Source: Planctomycetota bacterium
Lineage (GTDB): Bacteria; Planctomycetota; Phycisphaerae; UBA1845; UTPLA1
Direction: 5' to 3'
Assembly: GCA_016235815.1 (NCBI GenBank)
Contig: JACRIM010000048.1
Span: 1 to 64,000, forward strand
Length of the DNA stretch: 64,000 bases
Positions 1 through 7,927 of this stretch are shown here, piece by piece. The position numbers and the translations under genes were made by a program. Under the pieces are notes generated by a model. It was not told the origin of the DNA. It ran no database searches and saw nothing but the letters and a program-made list of their open reading frames with translations. Position 1 is the first letter of the stretch. Each line of letters opens with the position of its first letter.

Positions 1-198
1 CTTCCAAATCCCACCATTCACGCGACCGACGTCACGCCCCAACCACAAAACGATGCGACATCCCTGACCATTCCACCACGGCAACCGGTTCGCCCTGCAA
101 AACCCGCACCCGCCGCGACGCCAACCCTCACCCGCCAAACGCCTTATCAAAAAAATCACACCCGCCTGAAACGACGAGCAAGATTGATCGGTGTATGA
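1..198 (+). CDS. C-terminal end of an unidentified protein (partial)
   Basis: Frame 1 is open from the first base of the window to a TGA at 196-198, about 65 codons. The translation is rich in Pro, Thr, Gln and Ala and ends in a basic tail (RLKRRARLIGV), which looks like a low-complexity C-terminal tail of a longer protein. No domain is recognisable and the start lies outside the window. A chance open frame in GC-rich DNA cannot be excluded. Confidence 0.3.
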   Translation, partial: LPNPTIHATDVTPQPQNDATSLTIPPRQPVRPAKPAPAATPTLTRQTPYQKNHTRLKRRARLIGV

Positions 199-484
199 AC
201 AAAACCCCGGAGATTCCGCGCCCCAGACTTTCCGGACCAGGATAGGAGCCAAGCCCTTGCCCCGTGACAACCGCCTTCCGATTTCGCTATTCGACATTCT
301 GCATTCCCGCCGTCCCACCTAATCCCACCTTTTTCGTTCGGGAAACTGGGATTCCGCGCCGGCACGATCCACCATCGCGATCATCAGACAAAGTACCGTA
401 ATTCCCCCCCCAGAGAAAATCCTTCCGCCCCAACCCGCCCCCGGGCCGCGACTTACGAACCTCAAAAATAATTTCAAAATCCCC

Positions 485-512
485 TTGACCCCGCCCGCCC
501 ATGGACTATATT
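485..512 (+). promoter_or_regulatory. Sigma-70-like promoter
   Basis: TTGACC (485-490) and TATATT (507-512) are separated by 16 bp. A strong ribosome-binding site AAAGGAGG (548-555) and an ATG (562) follow at suitable distances. The 96-codon frame from that ATG does not look like a real protein, so this may drive a leader peptide, a small RNA or a decayed gene. Confidence 0.35.
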
Positions 513-689
513 AGTTAGGTATCTGTTAGTGTTGTCGCGGCGTGCACAAAGGAGGCCCAACATGCTCCCCAACACCCATTCCCCTCGCGCCCCTTCGCTG
601 CGCAGAAACCACTCCCTCCTCTTGATCCCCAGCTTCTCGGCCCACGGTTTCGACCTTTCATCGCGAAGTTCACCCCCCGAGGCAGGATG

Positions 690-720
690 TTTCGACTTTT
701 CGACTTTTCGACGTTTCCAC
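690..720. repeat. TTCGACTTT-type tandem repeat, copy 1
   Basis: Short tandem units of the form TTCGACTTT. The same unit recurs at 9391-9434, inside a DUF11 coding sequence, and at 39582-39648, upstream of mgtE. Translated in one minus-strand frame it gives Lys/Val/Glu/Ser runs (KVEKS). Confidence 0.7.
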
Positions 721-889
721 CGCTCGATCTGCCGCCCCAAGCGCCTCATACCCGCAACAACTTGCACTTTCTTGCGGCCAAAAACCCCGATTTGCGGCTA
801 TTTGCGGGTGCTTCCATTTCCGGGGAAATCGCCCGGCGGAGACCGCCCATGATTCGTGATCCACTGCGCCACCCAGTAAATTACCCCCC

Positions 890-1744
890 ATGCTCGCCGC
901 CCACGCCTACCGCCTCCACCTCCTCCGCCACTGGCTCGCCGGGCGGCGCAACGGCGTCGGCCTGCTCGATCTGCTCACCGTCGCCCTCGACCCCACGCTC
1001 GGCCGCAAGGCCCGCCGATACATCGAGCGAATCGACGACGAGCCGCCCGACTGGCGCGTCACGCTTCGCGGCCTCCCCCGCCCGCTCTTCTTCCCGACGC
1101 GCGTCGGCCGCTACATGCTCGAAATGCTCATCGTCGAACAATTCCACGCCCGCGACTGGCACTACTACCAGATCGAGCCGACCCGCCTGCGGCCGGATGA
1201 CATCGTCCTCGACTGCGGTGCAGCCGAGGGACTGTTCTCCTTGCAGGCCGAGCATCGCTGCAAGCGTGCCTACGCCGCCGAGCCGCTGCCGATGTGGATC
1301 GAGGCGATGGGCAAGACCTTCGCGGGCAGCGACCGATTCGAATTGCTGCCCTTCGCCCTCTCCGACGCGAATGGCGAACTCCAACTCTCCGACGGCGTCC
1401 TCGACTCCACCATCGTCGCCGCAGGCGATGCCACCGTCGGAGCTGCCAACGGCATCACCGTGCGGGCTAGTACCGTCGACTCGCTCTTCGCCGACCAGGG
1501 CCGCTCCCTCACCTACATCAAGGCCGATCTCGAAGGGGCCGAATTGAAAATGCTGGCCGGTGCCGAGCGAACCATCGCCGCCAACAAACCGCGCATCGCC
1601 ATCACGACGTACCACGAAGCCGACCACGCCGAGAAGATCACCACCATGCTCCGCCGCATCGACCCAAAATACCGCATCCTCACAAAAGGAATCGAACACC
1701 GCGCCGGCGCACCGGTGATGCTTCATGCGTGGAAGGAAGTATGA
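890..1744 (+). CDS. FkbM-family SAM-dependent methyltransferase
   Basis: 284 aa. The Rossmann SAM-binding motif I is IVLDCGAAEGLFSL (105-118), followed by the acidic end of strand 2 (AAEPLP, 129-134). The family-typical motif IKADLEGAE lies at 210-218. These features identify an FkbM-type methyltransferase, a family that usually O-methylates sugars or other small polar groups. The N-terminal 100 residues are a basic extension without a signal peptide, so the protein is probably cytoplasmic. The acceptor is unknown; a glycosyltransferase of family 9 lies convergently downstream, so modification of surface glycans is a reasonable guess. The ATG at 890 has no clear Shine-Dalgarno. Confidence 0.85.
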   Translation: MLAAHAYRLHLLRHWLAGRRNGVGLLDLLTVALDPTLGRKARRYIERIDDEPPDWRVTLRGLPRPLFFPTRVGRYMLEMLIVEQFHARDWHYYQIEPTRLRPDDIVLDCGAAEGLFSLQAEHRCKRAYAAEPLPMWIEAMGKTFAGSDRFELLPFALSDANGELQLSDGVLDSTIVAAGDATVGAANGITVRASTVDSLFADQGRSLTYIKADLEGAELKMLAGAERTIAANKPRIAITTYHEADHAEKITTMLRRIDPKYRILTKGIEHRAGAPVMLHAWKEV

Positions 1745-1861
1745 CGAATTACGAATTACCAATGAGCCATTCAGCATCCGCACTCGAAATTGGTAATTGG
1801 TAATTGGAAATTGGAAATTGGAAATTTGTAATTGGAAATTTGTAATTCGTCATTGGTCATT
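1742..1861. repeat. AT-rich AATTGGAAATTGG repeat between convergent genes
   Basis: Several imperfect units of AATTGGAAATTGG and AATTTGTAATTCG fill the gap between the methyltransferase and the glycosyltransferase. The repeat supplies the stop codon and the last residues (VSK) of the glycosyltransferase. Its composition is very different from the GC-rich neighbours. No good terminator hairpin is seen, so the repeat itself separates the convergent genes. Confidence 0.75.
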
Positions 1862-3077
1862 TACTTACCAGTGCTTCCCCTGCCCGGTAAACATCGACGA
1901 CGCCGATCCCCTTCAAACACTTCTCATCCCCACATCCGTTGTACGTAAAGCACGGCCAGCACGGCACCACATTCGACAAACACACGCTCCCCGGCCCCGC
2001 CCGCGGCGCCCAGTGCCGCCAATCCTGCATCCCGCCATAGATCGCAACCACCGGGCTGCCCACCGCGACGGCCACATGCCCCGCAGCCGTCTCCACGCTA
2101 TAGACCAACTCCGCCCCACGAATCATCTCCACCAGCCCCGCCCACGACAGGGCATCACACGCGTTGATGCAATTCGACAAGCCCGTCGCGATGTGTTCAA
2201 CAATGGCCCGATCGCGCGGCCCGCGACCCGTGAACACCAGCCGCCGCCCCTCGCGCGTCAGTCGTTCGACCAACGCCCGCCAACTCTCCACCGGCCAGTC
2301 GCGCACCGCCACACTCGCGCCCGCATGAACCACGCGATACGGCCCGCTCGTGTCCCCCAACACGCGCCGCGCCTCCGCCAGCCCCGACTCCGAAAGCGGC
2401 AGATGAAACGCCGCATCCTCGCGCTCGGCCTGCGAAACACCCAACGCCTCCAGCAAATCCGACTGCACCACGGTCTCATGCGCCCGCCGATACACAAACC
2501 GGCGTGGGTGCGTCAGCAGCGGGCCGAACCCGACCTTGGTGTATCCAATGCGCACGGGAATGTTGGCCAGGCGCAAGACGGGAATTGCGTTCGGTTTGTA
2601 GGCCCGCAGATCGATCGCCACGTCGTACCGCTCGCGCTCAATCTCGCGCGCCACGCGCAGGCAATCGCGCCAGTAGCGCGGCGCCTTCACAAACCGGCTC
2701 TCCGGGCCGCGATCCATGAACCAATGATCGACCACGTGCAGCCGCGAAATATCAGGATGCCCCTCCAGCACCGGCCGCGCCCAACTGCCAATGAGGAATC
2801 CAATCGTCGCCTCGGGAAATGCCTTCCGCAGAATCGAAAGGCACGGCGTGGACATCACGATGTCGCCGAGATGCCCAAAGTTGGCGAGTAGAATCTTCCG
2901 AGGACGCGGAATCGCCCGCCGCGTCGAACGCTCAATGACCGCGAGCATGGCGTCCACCAGCGCGGCCGCCGTGTCCGCAACACGATAGCGGCGTCGATGC
3001 CGCTGCAGGATGGATCGCTCGCTCGGCTCGGTCATCCCCCAATCATCGGCCCGATTCTGCGATCGGTCCACGCTCAT
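1857..3077 (-). CDS. Glycosyltransferase family 9 (heptosyltransferase-like)
   Basis: 406 aa. The N-terminal Rossmann domain opens with KILLANFGHLGDIVMSTP (61-78), the classic family 9 start. The donor-binding half carries VVHAGAS (249-255) and VETAAGHVAVAVGSPV (328-343). This is the ADP-heptose:LPS heptosyltransferase-like fold, which adds sugars to lipopolysaccharide or another surface glycan on the cytoplasmic side of the membrane. Unusual for the family is a C-terminal Cys cluster (C366, C373, C376, C382, C387) in a CxxC-like spacing, possibly binding metal. Start: the ATG at 3077 overlaps the stop of the LOG gene (ATGA), implying coupled translation; M15 is an alternative. Confidence 0.85.
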   Translation of the reverse strand: MSVDRSQNRADDWGMTEPSERSILQRHRRRYRVADTAAALVDAMLAVIERSTRRAIPRPRKILLANFGHLGDIVMSTPCLSILRKAFPEATIGFLIGSWARPVLEGHPDISRLHVVDHWFMDRGPESRFVKAPRYWRDCLRVAREIERERYDVAIDLRAYKPNAIPVLRLANIPVRIGYTKVGFGPLLTHPRRFVYRRAHETVVQSDLLEALGVSQAEREDAAFHLPLSESGLAEARRVLGDTSGPYRVVHAGASVAVRDWPVESWRALVERLTREGRRLVFTGRGPRDRAIVEHIATGLSNCINACDALSWAGLVEMIRGAELVYSVETAAGHVAVAVGSPVVAIYGGMQDWRHWAPRAGPGSVCLSNVVPCWPCFTYNGCGDEKCLKGIGVVDVYRAGEALVSK

Positions 3078-3853
3078 TCAAAATTCGTCCACTTCCGTCG
3101 GGAGCGTTTCCCGTAGCGTGTGCCCTCACCGCTGATCCGCTGCTCCTGAGGTATGGCCGCCTCCTCAACCGTGGTCGGGTGGCGAAGGGTGGCAATGGAA
3201 AGATCGACGCTGGTGCGCAAGTGCTCCACGGCATGATCCACGTCATCCGTCACCAGGAACAGGTCCATGTCTTTCTGCGAGATCGTTCGATACCCCTCCA
3301 GCATCGTCGTGCGCATCATGTTCACCAGCGGCGTCCAGAAGCGCGAATCGAACAGCACCACCGGATACGCGGGACTCTTGCCGGTCTGGATCAGCGTCAT
3401 CGCCTCGAAGAACTCGTCCATCGTGCCAAACCCGCCGGGAAAGCACACCATCCCGACGCAATACTTCACGAACATCACCTTCCGCGCGAAGAAGTAGTGA
3501 AACTCAATCCCGACGTTCTGATAGGGATTCGCCTCCTGTTCGTGCGGCAGCGTGATGTTCAGCCCGACCGAGGTGCCGCCCGCCTGGAACGCCCCCTTGT
3601 TTGCCGCCTCCATGATGCCCGGCCCGCCGCCGGTAATGACCGCAAACCCCTTCTTGACCAGCCCCGCGCCAAGCCGCTCCGCCGCCTGATACGCGGGCGC
3701 ATCGGGCGCCATCCGCGCCGATCCAAACACGCAGACGGCCTCGCCGACCTGGCTCATCGTCTCAAAGCCTTCGACAAACTCCGACATGATGCGAAAAAGC
3801 CGCCACGTTTCCTGCGACGGATCACGAAAGAGCGGACGGTTCGGCTGGTTCAT
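3074..3853 (-). CDS. LOG family protein (TIGR00730 Rossmann fold)
   Basis: 259 aa. Contains both signature motifs of the lysine-decarboxylase-like/LOG fold: GGGPGIMEAANKGA (75-88) and PGGFGTMDE (139-147). Characterised members release free base from cytokinin-type nucleoside 5'-monophosphates or hydrolyse related nucleotides; the true substrate here is unknown. The frame extends to a TTG at 3910, but the ATG at 3853 has GGAGG five bases upstream and is the better start. It lies between the SGNH hydrolase and glycosyltransferase in a tight minus-strand operon. Confidence 0.85.
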   Translation of the reverse strand: MNQPNRPLFRDPSQETWRLFRIMSEFVEGFETMSQVGEAVCVFGSARMAPDAPAYQAAERLGAGLVKKGFAVITGGGPGIMEAANKGAFQAGGTSVGLNITLPHEQEANPYQNVGIEFHYFFARKVMFVKYCVGMVCFPGGFGTMDEFFEAMTLIQTGKSPAYPVVLFDSRFWTPLVNMMRTTMLEGYRTISQKDMDLFLVTDDVDHAVEHLRTSVDLSIATLRHPTTVEEAAIPQEQRISGEGTRYGKRSRRKWTNFE

Positions 3854-3906
3854 GCGGACCTCCAGACAGCGCGGACGCGCCACACCATGATACCCGGGCC
3901 GTCGCT

Positions 3907-5193
3907 TCAACGGCCCAGGATAGACCGCACCACCGGCATCTGCTCCAGCTCAAGTGCCAAAAGCTCACCGGCGACGCGATGGCCCTCGACTGTGGGATGC
4001 GTAAGGTCTTTGCAAAACATGCGGTGCGACTCTTTCCGATCCGGATAGCGCCGTAGGTATTCCGGAAGCACGTCGACAAATGGAACCCCGTGCTGAGAGG
4101 CCCACGCCTTCAGCCTTGCCTGGCTCAGCGCGGAAGCGTTGGCGTCAAGGATTTGATCCGCAACAGGAAAGACAATCAGCAACAACGGGATTCCCGCTTT
4201 GCGGCACGTCGACTCGATGCGATCGAGCGACTTCATCGTCCGATCCCACGCGTCGCGCACGCGCGACGATTCCTGCCTCTTGAGCAACTCGGACACGCCG
4301 AACCACTCGACACGCGCCCCCTCCGCCAACAACCCCGTGGATGTCCGGGCAAGATGTTTCCATGTGTAGATCGCCCGCCCGATGCCGCTCCAGCAAAGCG
4401 GCGGGCCGGGGTGGATCCACCCGTTTGCGAATCGTTGCTCCCACAATTTGTCCGGGTTGAACGACGCGAAAACATCATTCAGACAAAACTGCAGCACGAC
4501 CACGCGCGGCTTCAACTTCAGGCCGATGTCCTCCAGCCAGTGCGCCTCCTGCGCCGTGTCATAGCCGGCCGTCGCCCCCAGGAGGGGGACAAGGTCACGG
4601 CCCGGATAACGCTTCTTTAGAATCTCGACCGCCTGCACGCCGAAGGCGTCGCGATAACGAACATGCCAGCCCTGCGAAAGTGAATCCCCGACAAAGAGAA
4701 TGCTCGGCCCATCGCCCGCGCGCTGCGTCGTCGGCGATTCTTCGTCGGTGCGCATCCCCATCGCATCCATGACGACGGGAATGCCGCTCTCAAGGCTGCG
4801 GCTTCCGGGCACATTCGTCCAGCCGCGCACGGGGTGATACATGAAGTTGTAAAGCTCCGGCTCCCACGGCGGAAAGCCAATCGCGACCAGGAGATCGCAC
4901 GACACGAGCGAAACAAGCAGCGACAGGGCGAGGAGGAGTTGGGGCAGGCGCGCCGGAAGATGAGCCGCGCGACGCACGACGACAAATGCAATCGCAAGCA
5001 GGAAAAGAGCGGCTGCATGAACCAACAGTGCAACTTGCCCGGCCCGTTGCTGCTGCGGCGCGAACTCGGCAATGCCCCACGGTGTCATGCTCGCAATCAG
5101 CAACGCAAGCACAACGATCGCGGCCGCCGCGAGATCGATGCGGAGGATGAGCAGACTGATCCGACGGAGTTTGTCCAACCCACCCGCCTCCAT
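3907..5193 (-). CDS. Membrane-anchored SGNH/GDSL hydrolase
   Basis: 428 aa. Three hydrophobic N-terminal segments (about 14-36, 52-74, 84-105) anchor a hydrolase domain. Block I is GDSLSQGWH (169-177) with nucleophile Ser171. A block III-like CLNDV gives the Asn. The C-terminal catalytic pair is in DLTHPTVEGH (Asp396, His399). Such enzymes are esterases or O-acetyl hydrolases/transferases, often acting on cell-wall or exported polysaccharides. The gene begins 14 bp after sat and is followed by LOG and the glycosyltransferase, suggesting a surface-glycan operon that sat happens to lead. Confidence 0.8.
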   Translation of the reverse strand: MEAGGLDKLRRISLLILRIDLAAAAIVVLALLIASMTPWGIAEFAPQQQRAGQVALLVHAAALFLLAIAFVVVRRAAHLPARLPQLLLALSLLVSLVSCDLLVAIGFPPWEPELYNFMYHPVRGWTNVPGSRSLESGIPVVMDAMGMRTDEESPTTQRAGDGPSILFVGDSLSQGWHVRYRDAFGVQAVEILKKRYPGRDLVPLLGATAGYDTAQEAHWLEDIGLKLKPRVVVLQFCLNDVFASFNPDKLWEQRFANGWIHPGPPLCWSGIGRAIYTWKHLARTSTGLLAEGARVEWFGVSELLKRQESSRVRDAWDRTMKSLDRIESTCRKAGIPLLLIVFPVADQILDANASALSQARLKAWASQHGVPFVDVLPEYLRRYPDRKESHRMFCKDLTHPTVEGHRVAGELLALELEQMPVVRSILGR

Positions 5194-5207
5194 GGTGACG
5201 CGGCGAC

Positions 5208-6464
5208 CTATTCCTTGTGCATCTTCGAGATCAGAATCTTCGCCGTCTCCGGCCGCATGATTCGCGGATCGACCATCTTGCCGGCGATCAGCATCTCGCG
5301 AATCTCACGGCCGCTGATGGAGACTGGCTTCTCATCCTTGTGGTTCTCCACGAGATCGACACGGCCGACCGATTCGTAAAACGCCGCGAAACCGACCTTT
5401 ACCGGTTTAATCGCCAATTCGCCCGGCAGCTTGTCGAAGATCCGCTGGGCATCGAGGCCGTCCCAGATGTCCTTGCCGTCGTCATACGGCGCATCGGCAT
5501 GTTTGCGACCAATGATGATGTCGGTGAAGCCGAAGTTCTGGCGATAGATGCCGTGCATCACCGCCTCCTTCGGACCCGCGTAGAACATTTTGATATCAAG
5601 GCCGAGCAGGATGACGCGATCGTGCAACGTGTAAGGCTTCGACTTCCATAGCGCCTCGTCGCTGTCCCCCTGTCCAAGGGCATTCTGATCGATCAGCGCC
5701 TTGTACGTCCGCATGCGCGTCGCAGCGTCCACATCATCGCTCTTGGTCTCGCCGATCAGCGGATTGAGCACCGCGCCCGCCGTGTCGCACTGTCGCACAA
5801 GCTGCTCCAACCCATACACCAGCGCGTACTCATGCGCCCGGTGCAGCGGGTTGCGAGTCTGAAAGGCCACCACCCGCGTCCACCCCTTTTTCGCAAACAA
5901 CGCCCGCGTCTCGCGCGGCGTCAGCACGTACTGGCCATACTCGGGGTGCTTCGGCTGCTGCAACACCTCCACCTCGCCGCCGACCAGCATCGTGCGAGGA
6001 TCGCCCATCACCATCTTGCCGCCCGGGTGATCGGTGCGCTCGGTCTGATACACGCCCTTGATGTACTTAGCCTTGTCATACGGAAACACGTCCGCCACGC
6101 GCAGAGTGCCAACCGTCGTGCCGGCCGAGTTGGCCAATCGCACAACCTGCCCCGGCTTCATCGATTTTGCCGTCGCATCATCCACCGGGAACGAAATCGG
6201 AATCGTCCATGCATAAGACTTGCCGTTGTGCTTGATGACGCCTTCATCCAGACTTCGATGCCACGCCTCGTGATTCATCGGGCCGGTCAACGGGCTGAGT
6301 CCGCCGTCGCCAAATCGATAGAGGCTCGACAGGTCCGCATCATCCACCGTCACCGTGACAGACGCGGATGATGCGTCCTTCTCAAACTCCCGAATGCGAT
6401 CCAGCTTAACGTGGCGATCCACCGGCTCGGCCAGTCCGCCGTGAACAGGTATCAATGAACTCAT
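5208..6464 (-). CDS. sat: Sulfate adenylyltransferase (ATP sulfurylase)
   Basis: 418 aa homo-oligomeric type. It activates sulfate with ATP to adenosine 5'-phosphosulfate, or runs in reverse in sulfur oxidisers. The nucleotide-binding motif [11 protein letters not shown] is at 202-212, and [10 protein letters not shown] (295-304) and GRKHADAP (319-326) complete the active site. No APS kinase domain is fused. The frame reaches a TTG at 6476, but the ATG at 6464 is preferred. No APS reductase or sulfate transporter is adjacent; cysE and a cysteine desulfurase lie about 28 kb away, so an assimilatory role is likely but not shown. Confidence 0.93.
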   Translation of the reverse strand: MSSLIPVHGGLAEPVDRHVKLDRIREFEKDASSASVTVTVDDADLSSLYRFGDGGLSPLTGPMNHEAWHRSLDEGVIKHNGKSYAWTIPISFPVDDATAKSMKPGQVVRLANSAGTTVGTLRVADVFPYDKAKYIKGVYQTERTDHPGGKMVMGDPRTMLVGGEVEVLQQPKHPEYGQYVLTPRETRALFAKKGWTRVVAFQTRNPLHRAHEYALVYGLEQLVRQCDTAGAVLNPLIGETKSDDVDAATRMRTYKALIDQNALGQGDSDEALWKSKPYTLHDRVILLGLDIKMFYAGPKEAVMHGIYRQNFGFTDIIIGRKHADAPYDDGKDIWDGLDAQRIFDKLPGELAIKPVKVGFAAFYESVGRVDLVENHKDEKPVSISGREIREMLIAGKMVDPRIMRPETAKILISKMHKE

Positions 6465-6666
6465 GGATGGTTCCAATCGTGCTTTGTGGTGTACATTCCC
6501 CGCGGCGACGCCGTGGCAGTGAGATTGCGGATTGTCCGGCCTCTTGTCGCGTTCATCAATGGCCGCTGCAACCGCTTATGGGGCCGCCGCTTGACCCCCG
6601 CGCGCCGATGCTGGATAGTGAAAGACTCGCTGTTCGACCCCGTCCGCCGGGGTTTTGGAGCGCATT

Positions 6667-7776
6667 GTGACAAGCCTTCCGTTATCCGCTTCGACGCCCT
6701 TCGACGATCCGCCAAAGCCGCTGCTGCAAATTCCGACTTTTCGCAACTGGGTCCGCACGCTGATCTGGACACTCATTATCGTCGGCATCTGCGGAACGGT
6801 GTACTGGTTCGATAAGTATGAGGGTTGGTTCGAATTCACCACCCGCCGCGACCCGAACTATCGCCTGCTGAAAAACCCCGCCACCTTCGCCATGCGGGCC
6901 TTCGGCATTCCACACTTCACCATCGCCTTCATGTTCGCACTTTCATCGCGCCGCATGAAACAGACGCGAAACAAAGTGCTCTTCGCCTTGCTCGCCGTCG
7001 CCTCGGTCGGTGTGTGCTACCTTTTCTATCGCTGGGGCGCCCACACCAGCCCGTTCGCCATCTTCCTTTTCTACTTCTACTTCATCATCCACGGCTTCCG
7101 CGATGATTCGTTTTTCTACAAGACTTACGGCGACATGCCCGAGATCGCCCGCGCCACGCACGAGCGCATGATGAAGGTGCTGGAGTGGCTCAGCGTCGGC
7201 CTGCTCTTTTCTTTTCTTTGGCCGGCCTACGCCCAACTCGCATCAACCAACGCGAAATACGCCGACCCCGTACTCGGCAATTTCTTTCCGGCCGATTGGC
7301 CCTTCGTCATCCGGCTAACATCAATGTTCGTTCCCATGCTGCTCATTGCGATCGCCGTGCTGTACCGCATGGCGGGCGGTTTCCCCGGCGGGGCGCGGGC
7401 CTTCTGGCGCACCCATCGGCCGGTTCTTTCCATCTACATGCTGACGATGGGGATCATCCTGCTCGCGCCGGCCATCGGACCGTGGACCTTTGATCTGTAC
7501 ATCCTCATGCACTTTGTGGGGTGGTTCCTGATCGCCTTGTACCTGATCAAGCGATTTCCACCGGCTCAGCCGCCGACAACATGGTGGGGTTGGATGCGAC
7601 AAACCCGCGCAGGATTCATCACCCTGCACTTCGCGCTCGTCGCCATTACGGTCGGATTGTTGGCTGTGTCAACGTATGCCTACGGAAAGACGGGGCCGAT
7701 CGAATTGCTCATCGGTGTGCCGGGCTTCTACTACTGGACACTGGTTCACGTGACGACGAGTTTCGTGCCGCGGTAG
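6667..7776 (+). CDS. Polytopic membrane protein of unknown function
   Basis: 369 aa with about ten hydrophobic segments spread over its length and a cytoplasm-like N-terminus of 30 residues. Conserved-looking polar positions lie in or near membrane segments: His in IPHFT, IIHGFRDD, LMHF, TLHF and LVHV. Several intramembrane His residues suggest a metal- or heme-linked membrane enzyme, but I do not recognise the family. Start: GTG at 6667 has GGAG six bases upstream (6657-6660) and is preferred to the TTG at 6655. It is transcribed divergently from sat and converges on the DUF11 genes. Confidence 0.65.
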   Translation: MTSLPLSASTPFDDPPKPLLQIPTFRNWVRTLIWTLIIVGICGTVYWFDKYEGWFEFTTRRDPNYRLLKNPATFAMRAFGIPHFTIAFMFALSSRRMKQTRNKVLFALLAVASVGVCYLFYRWGAHTSPFAIFLFYFYFIIHGFRDDSFFYKTYGDMPEIARATHERMMKVLEWLSVGLLFSFLWPAYAQLASTNAKYADPVLGNFFPADWPFVIRLTSMFVPMLLIAIAVLYRMAGGFPGGARAFWRTHRPVLSIYMLTMGIILLAPAIGPWTFDLYILMHFVGWFLIALYLIKRFPPAQPPTTWWGWMRQTRAGFITLHFALVAITVGLLAVSTYAYGKTGPIELLIGVPGFYYWTLVHVTTSFVPR

Positions 7777-7892
7777 GGATTGAATGTTGTGGGATCGCAA
7801 TCGGAAAACCGACCATCCACTTCCGAAGTCAGCGCCCCGCTGGCTTGCGCTGCGCGGCTCTGATTACGTCGCGCGTGTCCGACGACTAGCCC

Positions 7893-7927
7893 CTTTGTGC
7901 CTTCGTGCCTCAGTGCCTTTGTGCCTC
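7893..7927. repeat. CTTTGTGCCTTCGTGCCTC repeat, copy at 3' end of DUF11 gene
   Basis: Units of TTGTGCCTTCGTGCCTC abut the stop codon of the DUF11 gene at 7927. A related copy (9644-9670) lies just before that gene's start codon, so the gene is bracketed by the repeat in the same orientation. Confidence 0.6.

Larger units (their letters stand above)
199..889. other. Intergenic region without a convincing gene
   Basis: Open frames here have implausible, Arg/Ser/Pro-rich translations. The stretch does hold a promoter-like pair (485-512), a strong Shine-Dalgarno (548-555) ahead of an ATG at 562, and a short tandem repeat at 690-720. A motif around 288-305 (ATTC-GACATTCTGCATTC type) recurs in similar form near 1766 and 58937. 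Confidence 0.5.

Noticed and set aside
562-852. 96-aa protein from the ATG with a strong Shine-Dalgarno
   Set aside because: The translation is Ser/Arg/Pro-rich, includes translated repeat DNA and has no domain. Only the regulatory signals are reported.
881-1783. Long open frame on the minus strand opposite the FkbM gene
   Set aside because: It is a mirror of the high-GC codon bias of the real gene. The translation is Gly/Asp/Val-rich with no motif, while the plus-strand frame has clear methyltransferase motifs.
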